Position numbers and translations under genes: made by a program. Source: Comamonadaceae bacterium OS-1 (GTDB lineage: Bacteria; Pseudomonadota; Gammaproteobacteria; Burkholderiales; Burkholderiaceae_C). From it: 64,000 bases of DNA. Position 1 is the stretch's first letter. Every line of letters begins with the position of its first letter. This document shows, in pieces, positions 51,589-61,337 of the stretch. Location of the stretch: NCBI GenBank assembly GCA_027923965.1, contig AP026969.1, positions 3,472,001 through 3,536,000 of the forward strand, read 5' to 3'. Below the pieces are notes generated by a model that saw nothing but the letters and a program-made list of their open reading frames with translations, was not told where the DNA came from and did not search any database.

Positions 51589-52023
51589 ATGTTCAATCCC
51601 TCGCAAGCCGATGTACGCCGTTTCTTCTGCTCTGTTTATGCCAAGTCGAAGGCCGGACAGGCGCTGGAAGCTATTGAAACCATAGCAAGTCAATGGTTGG
51701 ACGAGCATCCTGAATACCATGCCGACATGGTGGATGTAGAAGCTGCTGTAGCCCGCAATTACGATGCAGGAGCAGGAAAAACCAATCCTTTCCTCCACCT
51801 TTCGATGCACCTGTCGATCAGTGAGCAATGTTCGATCGACCAGCCGCGCGGCATCCGCCAGTCGGTGGAGTTGCTGACGCGACGCCGCGACTCACTGCAC
51901 GATGCCCACCACGAAACCATGGACTGCCTGGGTCAGATGCTATGGGAAAGCCAGCGCGCAGGCCGCCCCCCCGACGGTGCGGCTTACATCGACTGCGTAC
52001 AGCGCCGGGCTACGCAAGACTGA
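51589..52023 (+). CDS. DUF1841 protein
   Basis: 144 residues, cytosolic and mostly helical. Begins MFNPSQADVRRFFCSVYAKS and contains HLSMHLSISEQCSIDQP and HDAHHETMDCLGQMLWE, the His/Cys-rich conserved blocks of this beta- and gamma-proteobacterial family of unknown function. Many His residues suggest metal binding, which is not proven. The upstream in-frame extension is rejected because the family starts at this ATG. Confidence 0.88.
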   Translation: MFNPSQADVRRFFCSVYAKSKAGQALEAIETIASQWLDEHPEYHADMVDVEAAVARNYDAGAGKTNPFLHLSMHLSISEQCSIDQPRGIRQSVELLTRRRDSLHDAHHETMDCLGQMLWESQRAGRPPDGAAYIDCVQRRATQD

Positions 52024-52031
52024 CCCGACGC

Positions 52032-52057
52032 AAAAAAGCCCGCATGCAGCGGGCCTT
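52032..52057. terminator. Terminator between DUF1841 and the cytochrome c gene
   Basis: Stem GCCCGC/GCGGGC with a five-base loop. On the minus strand it is followed by six T, making a strong terminator for the cytochrome c gene. On the plus strand only three T follow, so it is weaker for DUF1841. Confidence 0.8.
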
Positions 52058-52077
52058 TGGACGAGGCAGACGAGGGC

Positions 52078-52752
52078 TTAGCGAAAGCGCGACTGCGGCA
52101 CCACCTTCAACTCGCCATCCAGCGAATGCACATACCCGGCCAACGCCTTGAGTTCCGCGTTCGAGAATTGCTTGGCCACACCGCCCATGATGGCGTTGGA
52201 GCGCCCCACCAAGGGGTTGCCTTCGGTTTTGTACGACTTCAAGGCCACGTACAAATAATCTGCATGTTGGCCCGCGATCTTGGGGTAAGTGGGGTCGATC
52301 GGCTTGGAGAAGTTGTCGCCATGGCAGGACACGCAAGCGCCCTTGGTCAACAACGCGGCCACTTGGGCATTAGGCTCTGTTGCAGGTTTGGCGGGTGCCA
52401 CAGCACCGTCGACGACCCCGCTGGCGCTGTAGTACGCGGCCACGTCGGCCATGTCCTGGTCGCTCAAAGAATCTGAAATCCCACGCATGGTGGGGTGCTT
52501 ACGGTCGCCTTTTTTGTAGGCGTTGAGTGCAGAAATAATGTACTTCGCACCTTGTCCCGATATCTTGGGCACCTTGTGCACCTCGGGGAAGCTGGCCTGG
52601 TAGCCCACGATGCTGTGGCAGCCAAGGCACATATCCACCTTGGCATGGCCCGCTTTGGCATCCCCCACAATATCCTGGGCACTGGCAATATTGGAAATAC
52701 CTGCTAGCGAAACAGCAGCAAACGCGAACACCGTGGTCAGTAATTTATTCAT
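52078..52752 (-). CDS. Dihaem cytochrome c (c4-like)
   Basis: 224 residues with a signal peptide (cleavage near residue 25 after IASA). Two haem sites: CLGCH at 42-46 and CVSCH at 140-144, each followed by a candidate Met ligand (TMRGIS, M89; IMGGVA in the second half). This duplicated arrangement is that of cytochrome c4, a periplasmic electron carrier to terminal oxidases. It may feed the caa3 oxidase 10 kb away. It is divergent from the MoxR gene. Confidence 0.92.
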   Translation of the reverse strand: MNKLLTTVFAFAAVSLAGISNIASAQDIVGDAKAGHAKVDMCLGCHSIVGYQASFPEVHKVPKISGQGAKYIISALNAYKKGDRKHPTMRGISDSLSDQDMADVAAYYSASGVVDGAVAPAKPATEPNAQVAALLTKGACVSCHGDNFSKPIDPTYPKIAGQHADYLYVALKSYKTEGNPLVGRSNAIMGGVAKQFSNAELKALAGYVHSLDGELKVVPQSRFR

Positions 52753-52871
52753 TTTTGCGCGCACAATCTGGGGAAAAATCAAGCCTACATTCAGCCCTGT
52801 TTAGCAGGCTTGCCATCGACCGCGGATTATATGCGGCCCATATACATTCCCTCGCTATTGCCCCCACCACC

Positions 52872-53726
52872 ATGAAGTTCCAAGGTTCCAACAACTACGT
52901 CGCCACCCAGGACCTAATGCTGGCCGTCAACGCCGCCGCCACTTTGAAGCGTCCGCTGCTGGTCAAGGGTGAGCCCGGCACCGGCAAAACCATGCTGGCC
53001 GAAGAGGTAGCCGCCGCACTGGACATGCCTCTACTGCAATGGCACATCAAGTCCACCACCAAGGCGCAGCAGGGTCTGTATGAATACGATGCGGTCAGCC
53101 GCCTGCGCGACTCGCAACTGTCTGGTATCGAAGAGTCGGCCCGTGTCAAAGATATCCACAACTACATTGTCAAAGGCGTGCTGTGGCAAGCCTTTACCGC
53201 CGACGAACCCGTAGCGCTGCTGATCGACGAGATCGACAAGGCAGACATCGAGTTTCCCAACGATCTGCTCCGCGAGATCGATCGCATGGAGTTCTATTGC
53301 TACGAAACGCGCGAGTTGGTCCAAGCCAAGCACCGGCCGCTGGTGTTCATCACCTCCAACAACGAAAAAGAGCTGCCCGACGCATTTTTGCGCCGCTGTT
53401 TCTTTCACTACATCAAGTTCCCCGATGCCACCACGATGCAGCAAATTGTGGATGTGCACTTCCCCGGCCTTCAACGCGAGCTACTGGCGGCGGCCATGAA
53501 GACGTTCTACGACATCCGCAACCTGCCCGGCCTGAAGAAAAAACCCTCCACCTCGGAGTTGCTGGACTGGCTCAAGCTGTTGGTGGCCGAGGACATATCG
53601 GCCGAGGCCCTGCACAGCCAAGACAACATGGTGGCCGTACCGCCACTGGTCGGAGCGTTGCTGAAAAACGAGCAGGATGTCAGCCTGTTTGAAAAACTGG
53701 TGTTCATGCAGCGCCACCACCGCTAG
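52872..53726 (+). CDS. MoxR-family AAA+ ATPase
   Basis: 284 residues. Walker A is GEPGTGKTM (about 36-44), Walker B ALLIDEIDKAD (about 115-125), and sensor 1 is VFITSNNEKELPDAFLRRCFF. MoxR ATPases work with VWA-domain proteins as chaperones that mature metal enzymes or membrane complexes. The VWA partner follows nine bases downstream. The ATG at 52872 is preferred over the longer frame because it starts at the conserved MKFQGSNNYVA. Confidence 0.94.
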   Translation: MKFQGSNNYVATQDLMLAVNAAATLKRPLLVKGEPGTGKTMLAEEVAAALDMPLLQWHIKSTTKAQQGLYEYDAVSRLRDSQLSGIEESARVKDIHNYIVKGVLWQAFTADEPVALLIDEIDKADIEFPNDLLREIDRMEFYCYETRELVQAKHRPLVFITSNNEKELPDAFLRRCFFHYIKFPDATTMQQIVDVHFPGLQRELLAAAMKTFYDIRNLPGLKKKPSTSELLDWLKLLVAEDISAEALHSQDNMVAVPPLVGALLKNEQDVSLFEKLVFMQRHHR

Positions 53727-53735
53727 CCAAAACCC

Positions 53736-54926
53736 ATGCTGATCGACTTCTTCTACACCTTGCGCTCGGCCAAACTGCCGGTTTCGGTCAAGGAATACCT
53801 GGGCCTGCTGGAAGCGCTTAAAGCAGGTGTAGTCGGTCCGAACAGCGAAGATAGTTTCAAGATCGACGATTTTTACTATTTAAGCCGCTGCACGCTGGTC
53901 AAAGACGAAAAGCACTTCGACAAGTTCGACCAGGCTTTTGCCACCTACTTCAAGGGGGTGGAAGCTGTGGCCGACTTCACCCAGGACATTCCCCTGGAAT
54001 GGCTGCGTAAAAACCTGGAGCTCGAACTCAGCCCTGAAGAAAAGGCAAAGATTGAAAAAATGGGCTGGGACCAGCTCATGGAAACACTCAAGAAACGTTT
54101 CGAAGAACAAAAAGAACGGCACGAAGGCGGCAGCAAGTGGATTGGTACCGGCGGCACCAGCCCGTTTGGCGCCAACGGCTACAACCCCGAGGGCATCCGC
54201 ATCGGCCAGGACAAAAGCCGCAACAAAAGCGCAGTGAAGGTGTGGGACCAACGGGCCTTCAAAGACTACGACGACAGCCAAGAACTCGGCACACGCAATA
54301 TCAAGGTGGCGCTGCGCCGCCTGCGCAAATTTGCCCGCGAAGGCCACGCCGACGAACTCGACCTGGCCGACACCATCCGCTCTACCGCTGCCAACGCCGG
54401 TTATCTCGACATCAAAATGGTGCCAGAGCGACATAACAACGTCAAAGTACTGCTATTGATGGACGTGGGCGGCAGCATGGACGAACACGTGCAGCGGGTG
54501 GAAGAACTGTTCAGCGCCAGCAAAAGCGAGTTCAAGCACCTGGAGTTTTACTACTTCCACAACTGCGTCTACGACTTCATGTGGAAGCACAACCGCCGCC
54601 GCTACACCGAGAAGTTTTCCACCTGGGACGTGATCCGCAAGTACAACAAAGACTACAAGCTGCTGTTCATCGGCGATGCCACCATGAGCCCCTATGAGAT
54701 TTTGCAGCCCGGCGGCAGTGTGGAATACAGCAACGAAGAGGCCGGTGCCGTGTGGTTGCAGCGGCTCACCAACGCCTTTCCGAAGTTTGCCTGGATCAAC
54801 CCCGAGCCCCAGGGCCTGTGGGAGTACCGCCAAAGCATTAGCATCGTCCAGCAGCTGGTGGGCCAGCGCATGTTTCCCCTGACCCTGAAAGGTCTTGAAG
54901 AAACCATGCGGCTGCTGTCGAAATAG
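53736..54926 (+). CDS. CoxE-like VWA-domain protein
   Basis: 396 residues. The N-terminal half is helical (FYTLRSAKLPVSVKEYLGLL start). The C-terminal half is a von Willebrand A domain with metal site LLLMDVGGSMDEH, where the usual DxSxS has become DVGGS, and then FYYFHNCVYDFMWK. It is the usual partner of MoxR; in carboxydotrophs CoxE with CoxD matures CO dehydrogenase, but no such enzyme is here. It is nine bases after moxR and three bases before tamA. Confidence 0.9.
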   Translation: MLIDFFYTLRSAKLPVSVKEYLGLLEALKAGVVGPNSEDSFKIDDFYYLSRCTLVKDEKHFDKFDQAFATYFKGVEAVADFTQDIPLEWLRKNLELELSPEEKAKIEKMGWDQLMETLKKRFEEQKERHEGGSKWIGTGGTSPFGANGYNPEGIRIGQDKSRNKSAVKVWDQRAFKDYDDSQELGTRNIKVALRRLRKFAREGHADELDLADTIRSTAANAGYLDIKMVPERHNNVKVLLLMDVGGSMDEHVQRVEELFSASKSEFKHLEFYYFHNCVYDFMWKHNRRRYTEKFSTWDVIRKYNKDYKLLFIGDATMSPYEILQPGGSVEYSNEEAGAVWLQRLTNAFPKFAWINPEPQGLWEYRQSISIVQQLVGQRMFPLTLKGLEETMRLLSK

Positions 54927-54929
54927 GCA

Positions 54930-56756
54930 ATGCCCAGGCACGGCAAGCAGGTGTGGGCATGGTGCTGGCTGTGGTGGTTGCCGGGCCTGCTGTGGGCGCA
55001 ATCCCCCTCACCGCCGTCGCCCCCGTTCGCATTCGACCTGCAAGTCGTTGCGCCAGAAAAAGTCCGCGATCTGCTCCTAAAACACCTGGAACTGCAGCGT
55101 TACCGCAGTCTGACCGACCTGGACAGTACTGAACTGGCGCGGCTCATGCAGGCAGCCGAACGCAATACCCAAGACCTGTTGGCCACGCAAGGCTACTTTG
55201 CGGCCCAGGTCACGCTCAAGCTGACGCCCACCCCGCAAAGCACCAGCGCCCCGCGTGACATCACCATCACGGTGGAGCCGGGTGAACCGGTGCGTATCCA
55301 GGCGGTGCAAGTGGACTTCACCGGCCCGATCGCGAGCGACCCGGCGGACGCATCACTGCGCAACACCATCCGCAGCGACTGGCCACTAGGCCCCGGCACA
55401 CCGTTTACCCAGGATGCCTGGGACGATGCCAAGACCCAGGCACTGCGCAACCTCACAGTGCAGCGCTTTCCCACCGGCGAGATCAGCAGCAGCCTGGCCG
55501 ACATCGACCCCGACACGCAAACTGCCCAGCTCAACGTCACCTTGGCATCCGGCCCCGCCTACCGGTTTGGCCCGCTGGATCTGCGCGGGTTGCAGCGCTA
55601 CAGCGCCGAACTGGTCAGTCGCCTGGCCCAACTGCCTACCGGGGCCGACTACAGCCAGGCGCAGCTGCTGCAAACCCAGCAACGGCTGGCCGACAGCGGC
55701 TACTTCGACTCGGTATTTTTGACCCTGGACACCAGCGGCGACCCGCAAGCCGCGCCGGTGGTGGCCCAACTGCGCGAGGCCAAACTGCAAAAACTGGTGC
55801 TGGGCGTAGGCTTCAGTACCGACAGCGGGCCGCGCCTGTCGGCCGAGCACACCCACCACCAGTTGCCTTGGCTGCAATGGCGCGCCATTTCCAAACTCAG
55901 CCTGGACAAAGACACCCAAACCCTGGGTACCGAGCTCACCGGACCACCCGATGCCCGCAACTGGCGCTGGGTAACCTCGGCCCAGGTGCAGCACCAGAAC
56001 CTGAGCGACACCATCACCAATAGCCAACGCCTGCGGGCCGGGCGCACGCAGGGCAACGACCACATTGACCGCAACGTTTATTTGCAGTACGACCACGCGC
56101 TGACCACCAGCGGCACCGATCCCACGGTGGCGTCCAGCGCCATCAGCGCCAACTACGCCTGGACACGGCGCGACTTTGACGACATCCGCACCCCTACCCA
56201 GGGCTATGGCGTGGCGGTAGAGCTGGGCGGCGGCTTCACCCTGGGTGCCGACCGCCAGCCCTACACCCGCGCCCTGACGCGCTGGCTGGGCTACTTTCTG
56301 CTGGGCAAACTGCTGCCCAGCGACGGACTGTTCGTGCGGGCGGGCCGCTTGGCGCTGCGGGCCGAAGCCGGTGCCGTGGTGGCCAAAGCCGATGCCAACG
56401 TCCCCAGCACCCAGCAGTTCCTGACCGGCGGTGACACCACGGTGCGCGGCTACGGTTACCAGGACATCGGGGTGGTGGGTAGCAGCGGATCGGTGACTGC
56501 CGGGCGTTACATGGCCTCAGGCAGTTTTGAATGGCAGCGGCCCATCGTCCTCAACGGCAAGGCCAGCCCCTGGGAAACGGCGCTGTTCGTCGATGCCGGT
56601 GCCGTCGCCAATACCGTGGGTGCCCTGGAAGCCAAAGTCGGTGTGGGTGGCGGCATACGCTGGCGCAGCCCGGTGGGGCCGGTGCAAATGGACATTGCCT
56701 ATGGTGTCGCCACCCGCAAGGTACGCCTGCACATGAGCGTAGGGTTCAGCTTTTGA
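54930..56756 (+). CDS. tamA: TamA-like outer membrane assembly protein
   Basis: 608 residues. A Trp-rich signal peptide (1 to about 24) is followed by POTRA-like domains (about 30-290, TVEPGEPVRIQAVQVDFTGPI) and a C-terminal 16-strand Omp85 barrel, with GDTTVRGYGYQDIG (the RGY motif) and the ending RKVRLHMSVGFSF. With TamB it helps assemble outer membrane proteins and move lipid between membranes. It overlaps the tamB start by four bases. Confidence 0.93.
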   Translation: MPRHGKQVWAWCWLWWLPGLLWAQSPSPPSPPFAFDLQVVAPEKVRDLLLKHLELQRYRSLTDLDSTELARLMQAAERNTQDLLATQGYFAAQVTLKLTPTPQSTSAPRDITITVEPGEPVRIQAVQVDFTGPIASDPADASLRNTIRSDWPLGPGTPFTQDAWDDAKTQALRNLTVQRFPTGEISSSLADIDPDTQTAQLNVTLASGPAYRFGPLDLRGLQRYSAELVSRLAQLPTGADYSQAQLLQTQQRLADSGYFDSVFLTLDTSGDPQAAPVVAQLREAKLQKLVLGVGFSTDSGPRLSAEHTHHQLPWLQWRAISKLSLDKDTQTLGTELTGPPDARNWRWVTSAQVQHQNLSDTITNSQRLRAGRTQGNDHIDRNVYLQYDHALTTSGTDPTVASSAISANYAWTRRDFDDIRTPTQGYGVAVELGGGFTLGADRQPYTRALTRWLGYFLLGKLLPSDGLFVRAGRLALRAEAGAVVAKADANVPSTQQFLTGGDTTVRGYGYQDIGVVGSSGSVTAGRYMASGSFEWQRPIVLNGKASPWETALFVDAGAVANTVGALEAKVGVGGGIRWRSPVGPVQMDIAYGVATRKVRLHMSVGFSF

Positions 56757-59700
56757 GCACCGAAAAAGCCCCAGCCGCCCAGCGGCGCTGGTTGCCCTCG
56801 GGCCAACGCCTATTGTGGTTGCTGTGCGCGCCCCTGCTGGTGCTGGCCGCACTGGCCATGGCGGCTGGCGCGCTCTGGGCCTGGCTGGGTACCGACACTT
56901 CGCTGGCCAGCACCCTGGCCCGTGCCGCCGCCTACCTGCCCGCAGGCCATACGCTGGAAGCCACCGATGTCACCGGCTCGGTCCGCCAGGGCGGCCATAT
57001 CGGAAGTCTGGCCTACCGCAGCCCCAGCCTGCAGGTGGAGGCCCACGACATCGCCGTGGACTGGCAGCTCAACCACCTGCTACAGCGCGAACTGCGACTC
57101 GGTCGGCTGCACATCGGCCAGCTCAGCATTGCGCAAACTCCGTCCACCGAACCCACGCTGCCACCGTCGGAAATCGTGCTGCCCCTGCAGATCGACCTGG
57201 CATTCGAGATCGCCGACCTGCGCTGGCAAGGCCCTCCAGCGCTGCTTTTGACGCAATTGGCCGGGCACTACCGCTATGACGGCACGCAGCACCAGCTCAC
57301 CGTCCACAGCGTCCAGGTCGCCTCGGGCCAGTACGCAGGCCAGGCCACGCTGTTGGCCCGCAGCCCGCTGACGCTGCAAGCCACCGTACAAGGCAGCGTC
57401 GACACCACCCTGCCCGGCAACACCCGCCCCACTACCGTCAAGGCCACCGCGTCGGCCAGCGGCCCCCTGGCCGGTCAAGATGCACTGCTACAGATCCAAG
57501 CCCAGCTCGCACCCGCCACCCCCAATGCCTTGCAGGCCACACTGGCCGCGCAAATCCACCCCTGGGCCGCCCAGCCAGTGCACCAGGCCGATGCCACCTT
57601 CCAGCAACTCAACCTGGCCGAGCTTTGGCCGGACTCACCCCACACCCTGCTCCGCGGCAGTGCCCATGTGCAACCTGAACCCCTGGCCACGGGCACCGCC
57701 TGGCGCGCCGAAGCCACGCTGGACAACCGCCTCAGCGGCCCCTGGGACAAAAACCGCATGCCGCTGGACCACGCCAACACCCGGCTGCAGTACCAGCAAG
57801 GGGCCTGGGTCATCGAGTCGCTGAGCGCCCAGCTCGGCAAAGGAGATGTGCAGCTCAAGGGTGGCTGGACCGGCGCAGGCTCCACCGACTGGACGGCCGA
57901 GGCCAAGCTCTTGCGCATCAACCCCGCCACCCTGCACACCCGCATGGCCCCCGCCTTGCTGGACGGGCGCGTGACCGCCAGCAGCACCGCCGCCGCCATC
58001 CGCTTCGATGCCGCCCTGCAACCCTCGGCCAAAGCGCCCGACATCCAAGCGCTGCAAGGCCTGCGTATCCAGACTGCCCAGGCCACGGGCCGCTGGGCTG
58101 CGGGCACCCTGAGCCTGTCGGCCCTGAAACTGCAAACCGACGACGCGCTGCTGCAAGGCCAGCTGGACCTGACCCTGGCCACCCGCGCCGCCAAAGGCCA
58201 GTTGCACCTGAGCCTGCCCGGCGCACAGGCCGATGTGCAAGGCCAGATCAGCGCATCGCAAGGCGCGGGCGACTTTGCCCTGCACGTGCCCGACGCAGGC
58301 CGGGCCACCCGTTGGCTGGCACATCTGCAGGGTATGCCCGGTGTGGCGGCCAGCCTGCCCGGCACCATCCTCGGCCAGGCCGAACTGACCGGGCGCTGGA
58401 CGGGCGGCTGGGCCAACGCCCTGGCCACCACCGCCAGTAAAGCAGGTACCCCCCCTTTCCAGCTCACAGCCCGATTGGCAGTGCCCACACTGGAAGTACG
58501 CCCCGCCACCGGCAACCCCATCCAGTTGCGCAAGTTGCAGCTCGACGCATCTGGCAGCCTGGGCGCGCTGGATGTCAGCCTGCAAGGCGAGCTGGCCACC
58601 GGCACCCAGCGCGCCAGCCTCAACACCCGTGCCACTGGCGGGCTGGGCACGGCCAAGCACTGGCAAGCCCGCATCGCCAACCTGGCCTTGGAAATGCAAG
58701 ACAGCACCCGCCCTGGGCCGTGGACGCTACAGCTCGACCAGGCCCTGGCCCTCCAAGGCACCAGCACCTCGGTGGATGCCGCCGCTGGCAGCGCCAGCGT
58801 CAAAGGCCCGGTTCCGGGCAGCGTGCGCATCGCCTGGCAGCCGGTGGCCTGGTCGCACGACGGCTCCCGCACCCTGCTGCGTACCCAGGGCACGCTGCAA
58901 GGCCTGCCCATGGGCTGGCTGGAAACCCTGGCTGCAGGCAACGGACAACTGGCCCAGCTGGGCCTCAAAGGCGATCTGCTGCTGGACGGCGACTGGAACG
59001 TGCAGGCCGCCCAAACCCTGCAGGTCAGCGCCAACCTGTACCAAAAAAGCGGCGATCTGCAACTGCTGACCGGCGACGATACCGCCAATGGCACACCCAG
59101 CACCATCAGCGCAGGCATACGCACCGCCCGCATCGGCCTGCGCACCGACGGCGACACGCTCAGCGCCAGCCTGCGCTGGGACAGCGAACGCGCAGGCCAG
59201 GCCGAGGCCGAGCTGAGCACCCGGGTGCGCCAGGCCGACGGCAGCTGGATCTGGCCCGCCGATGCGCCGCTCAACGGCACGCTGCGCGCGTCCCTGCCCC
59301 GGGTTGGCATCTGGTCGGTACTGGCCCCGCCCGGCTGGCGGCTGCGCGGCACGCTGGCGGCCAACGCCACCCTCGGCGGCACCCGGCTGGCACCGCTGTG
59401 GACCGGCACGCTGCAAGCCGACGACCTGGCGCTGCGCTCGGTAGTGGAAGGCATCGAGCTGCGCGATGGCCGCCTGCGTGCCAGCCTGGACGGCCAGCGC
59501 CTGAACATCACCGAATTCAGCCTGCGCGGTGCGCCCAGCGCCGCCAACTCCACCACAGCGCCGCCCAGCGGCGACGGCGGCAGCCTCAGCGCCACCGGCA
59601 ATGTGCGTTGGAACAACACCGCCCCGGCTGGCATCCAGATGGACATCCAGGCCCAGGCCAAAACCCTGCGCGTCTCCGCCCGCGCCGACCGCCGCCTGAC

Positions 59701-60607
59701 CGTGTCTGGCAGCCTGCAAGCCACCCTGGCGCAGGGCAAACTGGCGCTGCAGGGCGCACTCAAGGCCGACCAGGCCCTGTTCATCCTGCCCGACGAGTCC
59801 GCGCCCACCCTGGGCAGCGATGTGCTGGTACGCAAACGGTCCACCACTGCCACGCCGCCCACCGCCGCACCCGTGGCGGCCCAAAATACCCCCGAGGTCA
59901 ACATCACGCTGGACCTGGGCGACGACTTCCACCTGGTGGGTCGGGGCCTGGACACCCGCCTCACCGGCAAGCTGGTGCTGCGCGCTGGCCCCACCCTGGC
60001 CGGGCCACGCGTCACCGGCGAGCTGCGTACCGCGCGCGGCAGCTACAAGGCCTACGGCCAGGCGCTGGACATCGAGGAAGGCATCCTGCGGTTCTACGGC
60101 CCCTATGACAACCCCTCGCTCGACGTGCTGGCCATCCGGCCCAACCTCAGCGTGCGCGTGGGCGTGCAGATCAACGGCACGGCGCTGTCGCCCAACATCC
60201 GCCTGTATTCCGACTCCGACCTGTCCGATGCCGAAAAGCTGGCCTGGCTGGTGCTGGGCCGCAGCGCTGCCAACGGTGGGGCCGAAGGTGCAGTGCTGCA
60301 ACAGGCTGCGTTGGCCCTGCTGGGCGGCAACGGCAAGGGCTTGTCGGGCGGGCTGGCCTCGGCCCTGGGCCTGGATGAGTTGTCGTTCAGCGGCAGCGCC
60401 AACAAGTCCGACGGCACCACCAGCGCCGCCGCCGTCACCTTCGGCAAGCGCCTGTCGCGCAATTTCTATGTGGCCTACGAGCACAGCCTGGCGGGTACGC
60501 TGGGCACGCTGTACATCTTTTACGACCTGAGCAAACGCTTCACCCTGCGCGGCCAAACCGGCGAACAGAGCGCCATCGACCTGATCTTCACCTTGCAGTA
60601 CGACTAA
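56753..60607 (+). CDS. tamB: TamB-like translocation and assembly module protein
   Basis: 1284 residues from a TTG that overlaps the tamA stop (TTGA). One N-terminal membrane helix (about 18-42, LLWLLCAPLLVLAALAMAAG), a very long beta-helical periplasmic body, and the conserved C-terminal DUF490 domain with GPYDNPSLDVLAIRP, FYVAYEHSLAGTLGTLYIFY and a terminal aromatic-Asp. The length is normal for TamB (about 1260). It bridges inner and outer membranes and binds TamA. A longer in-frame start inside tamA is rejected. Confidence 0.93.
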   Translation: MSTEKAPAAQRRWLPSGQRLLWLLCAPLLVLAALAMAAGALWAWLGTDTSLASTLARAAAYLPAGHTLEATDVTGSVRQGGHIGSLAYRSPSLQVEAHDIAVDWQLNHLLQRELRLGRLHIGQLSIAQTPSTEPTLPPSEIVLPLQIDLAFEIADLRWQGPPALLLTQLAGHYRYDGTQHQLTVHSVQVASGQYAGQATLLARSPLTLQATVQGSVDTTLPGNTRPTTVKATASASGPLAGQDALLQIQAQLAPATPNALQATLAAQIHPWAAQPVHQADATFQQLNLAELWPDSPHTLLRGSAHVQPEPLATGTAWRAEATLDNRLSGPWDKNRMPLDHANTRLQYQQGAWVIESLSAQLGKGDVQLKGGWTGAGSTDWTAEAKLLRINPATLHTRMAPALLDGRVTASSTAAAIRFDAALQPSAKAPDIQALQGLRIQTAQATGRWAAGTLSLSALKLQTDDALLQGQLDLTLATRAAKGQLHLSLPGAQADVQGQISASQGAGDFALHVPDAGRATRWLAHLQGMPGVAASLPGTILGQAELTGRWTGGWANALATTASKAGTPPFQLTARLAVPTLEVRPATGNPIQLRKLQLDASGSLGALDVSLQGELATGTQRASLNTRATGGLGTAKHWQARIANLALEMQDSTRPGPWTLQLDQALALQGTSTSVDAAAGSASVKGPVPGSVRIAWQPVAWSHDGSRTLLRTQGTLQGLPMGWLETLAAGNGQLAQLGLKGDLLLDGDWNVQAAQTLQVSANLYQKSGDLQLLTGDDTANGTPSTISAGIRTARIGLRTDGDTLSASLRWDSERAGQAEAELSTRVRQADGSWIWPADAPLNGTLRASLPRVGIWSVLAPPGWRLRGTLAANATLGGTRLAPLWTGTLQADDLALRSVVEGIELRDGRLRASLDGQRLNITEFSLRGAPSAANSTTAPPSGDGGSLSATGNVRWNNTAPAGIQMDIQAQAKTLRVSARADRRLTVSGSLQATLAQGKLALQGALKADQALFILPDESAPTLGSDVLVRKRSTTATPPTAAPVAAQNTPEVNITLDLGDDFHLVGRGLDTRLTGKLVLRAGPTLAGPRVTGELRTARGSYKAYGQALDIEEGILRFYGPYDNPSLDVLAIRPNLSVRVGVQINGTALSPNIRLYSDSDLSDAEKLAWLVLGRSAANGGAEGAVLQQAALALLGGNGKGLSGGLASALGLDELSFSGSANKSDGTTSAAAVTFGKRLSRNFYVAYEHSLAGTLGTLYIFYDLSKRFTLRGQTGEQSAIDLIFTLQYD

Positions 60608-60652
60608 GTAAGGCTAAAAATCGGCCCGGCGCAGGCCCTACAATCCGCCCTC

Positions 60653-60727
60653 CCCCTTGTAGTTCAATGGATAGAACGAGTGCCTCCTAAGTGCTAAATA
60701 CAGGTTCGATTCCTGTCGAGGGGACCA
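60653..60727 (+). tRNA. tRNA-Arg (anticodon CCT)
   Basis: Acceptor stem CCCCTTG with CGAGGGG (one G-T pair), D arm GTTC/GAAC, anticodon arm with loop CTCCTAA (anticodon CCT at 60686-60688), T arm ACAGG-TTCGATT-CCTGT, discriminator A, and an encoded CCA at 60725-60727. It reads the rare AGG codon. It stands alone between tamB and an OsmC gene; no integrase or repeated tRNA 3' end is seen nearby. Confidence 0.95.
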
Positions 60728-60758
60728 GCTCTCCTGCTGTACCAGCGCACCACCGATT

Positions 60759-60819
60759 TATAAGAAATCGGCACCTCGTGCTTATCCAGCGAGCGTGACA
60801 AGCTCTCATTTCAATAGCA
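60759..60819. repeat. Dispersed palindrome, copy 8
   Basis: Left arm ATAAGAAATCGGCACCTCGT then GCTTATCC, and right arm GAGCGTGACAAGCTCTCA, with a TAGCA end. It starts about 32 bases after the tRNA 3' end and lies before the OsmC gene. It is the closest relative of the coding copy 7. Confidence 0.7.
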
Positions 60820-60859
60820 ACGGCATGCTGCCGAAGCCACCGACCTGGAGCCCCTCTGC

Positions 60860-61330
60860 ATGGCCGAATTCACCGCCACCGTGGTCTGGCAGCGCGCCAC
60901 CGACCCACCCGAGCCCTTTACCGACCAGCGCTACAGCCGCCGCCATGCCTGGCAATTCGACGGCGGCTTGGCGGTGCCCGCATCGTCCTCACCGCATTCC
61001 GTGCCGCTGCCGTTCTCGGACCCTGCCGCAGTAGATCCCGAAGAGGCCTTTGTGGCGGCGCTCTCCAGCTGCCACATGCTGTGGTTTTTGCACCTGGCGG
61101 CCAAGGCGGGCTGGGTGGTGGACCATTACGCCGATGCGGCCGTCGGCCAGATGGCCCGCAACACCGCAGGCCGCATGGCCATGACCCAGGTGCTGCTGCG
61201 TCCCCATGTACAGTTCGCGGATGGCCGGGCTCCCACCCGCGCCGCGCTGGAGCAACTGCACCACGACGCGCACGATGCCTGCTACATCGCCAACTCGGTC
61301 ACCACCGAAGTCCGGTGCCAACCCGTCTGA
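60860..61330 (+). CDS. OsmC-family peroxiredoxin-like protein
   Basis: 156 residues. The start MAEFTATVVWQRATDPPEPF and the motif EEAFVAALSSCHMLWFL with the first Cys (about residue 74), and HHDAHDACYIANSVTTEV with the second, fit the OsmC group. It probably reduces organic peroxides. It is a different OsmC subgroup from the one at 31921. It precedes the paiB gene by seven bases, so co-transcription is likely. Confidence 0.9.
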   Translation: MAEFTATVVWQRATDPPEPFTDQRYSRRHAWQFDGGLAVPASSSPHSVPLPFSDPAAVDPEEAFVAALSSCHMLWFLHLAAKAGWVVDHYADAAVGQMARNTAGRMAMTQVLLRPHVQFADGRAPTRAALEQLHHDAHDACYIANSVTTEVRCQPV

Positions 61331-61337
61331 AAACAGC

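Noticed and set aside
57475..60015. 846-codon frame antisense to tamB
   Set aside because: Ser/Arg/Pro-rich with no motif, while the sense frame is a clear TamB; a shadow caused by high GC.
60653..60860. tRNA-Arg as the attachment site of an island
   Set aside because: No integrase, no repeated tRNA 3' end and normal core genes follow (OsmC, paiB).
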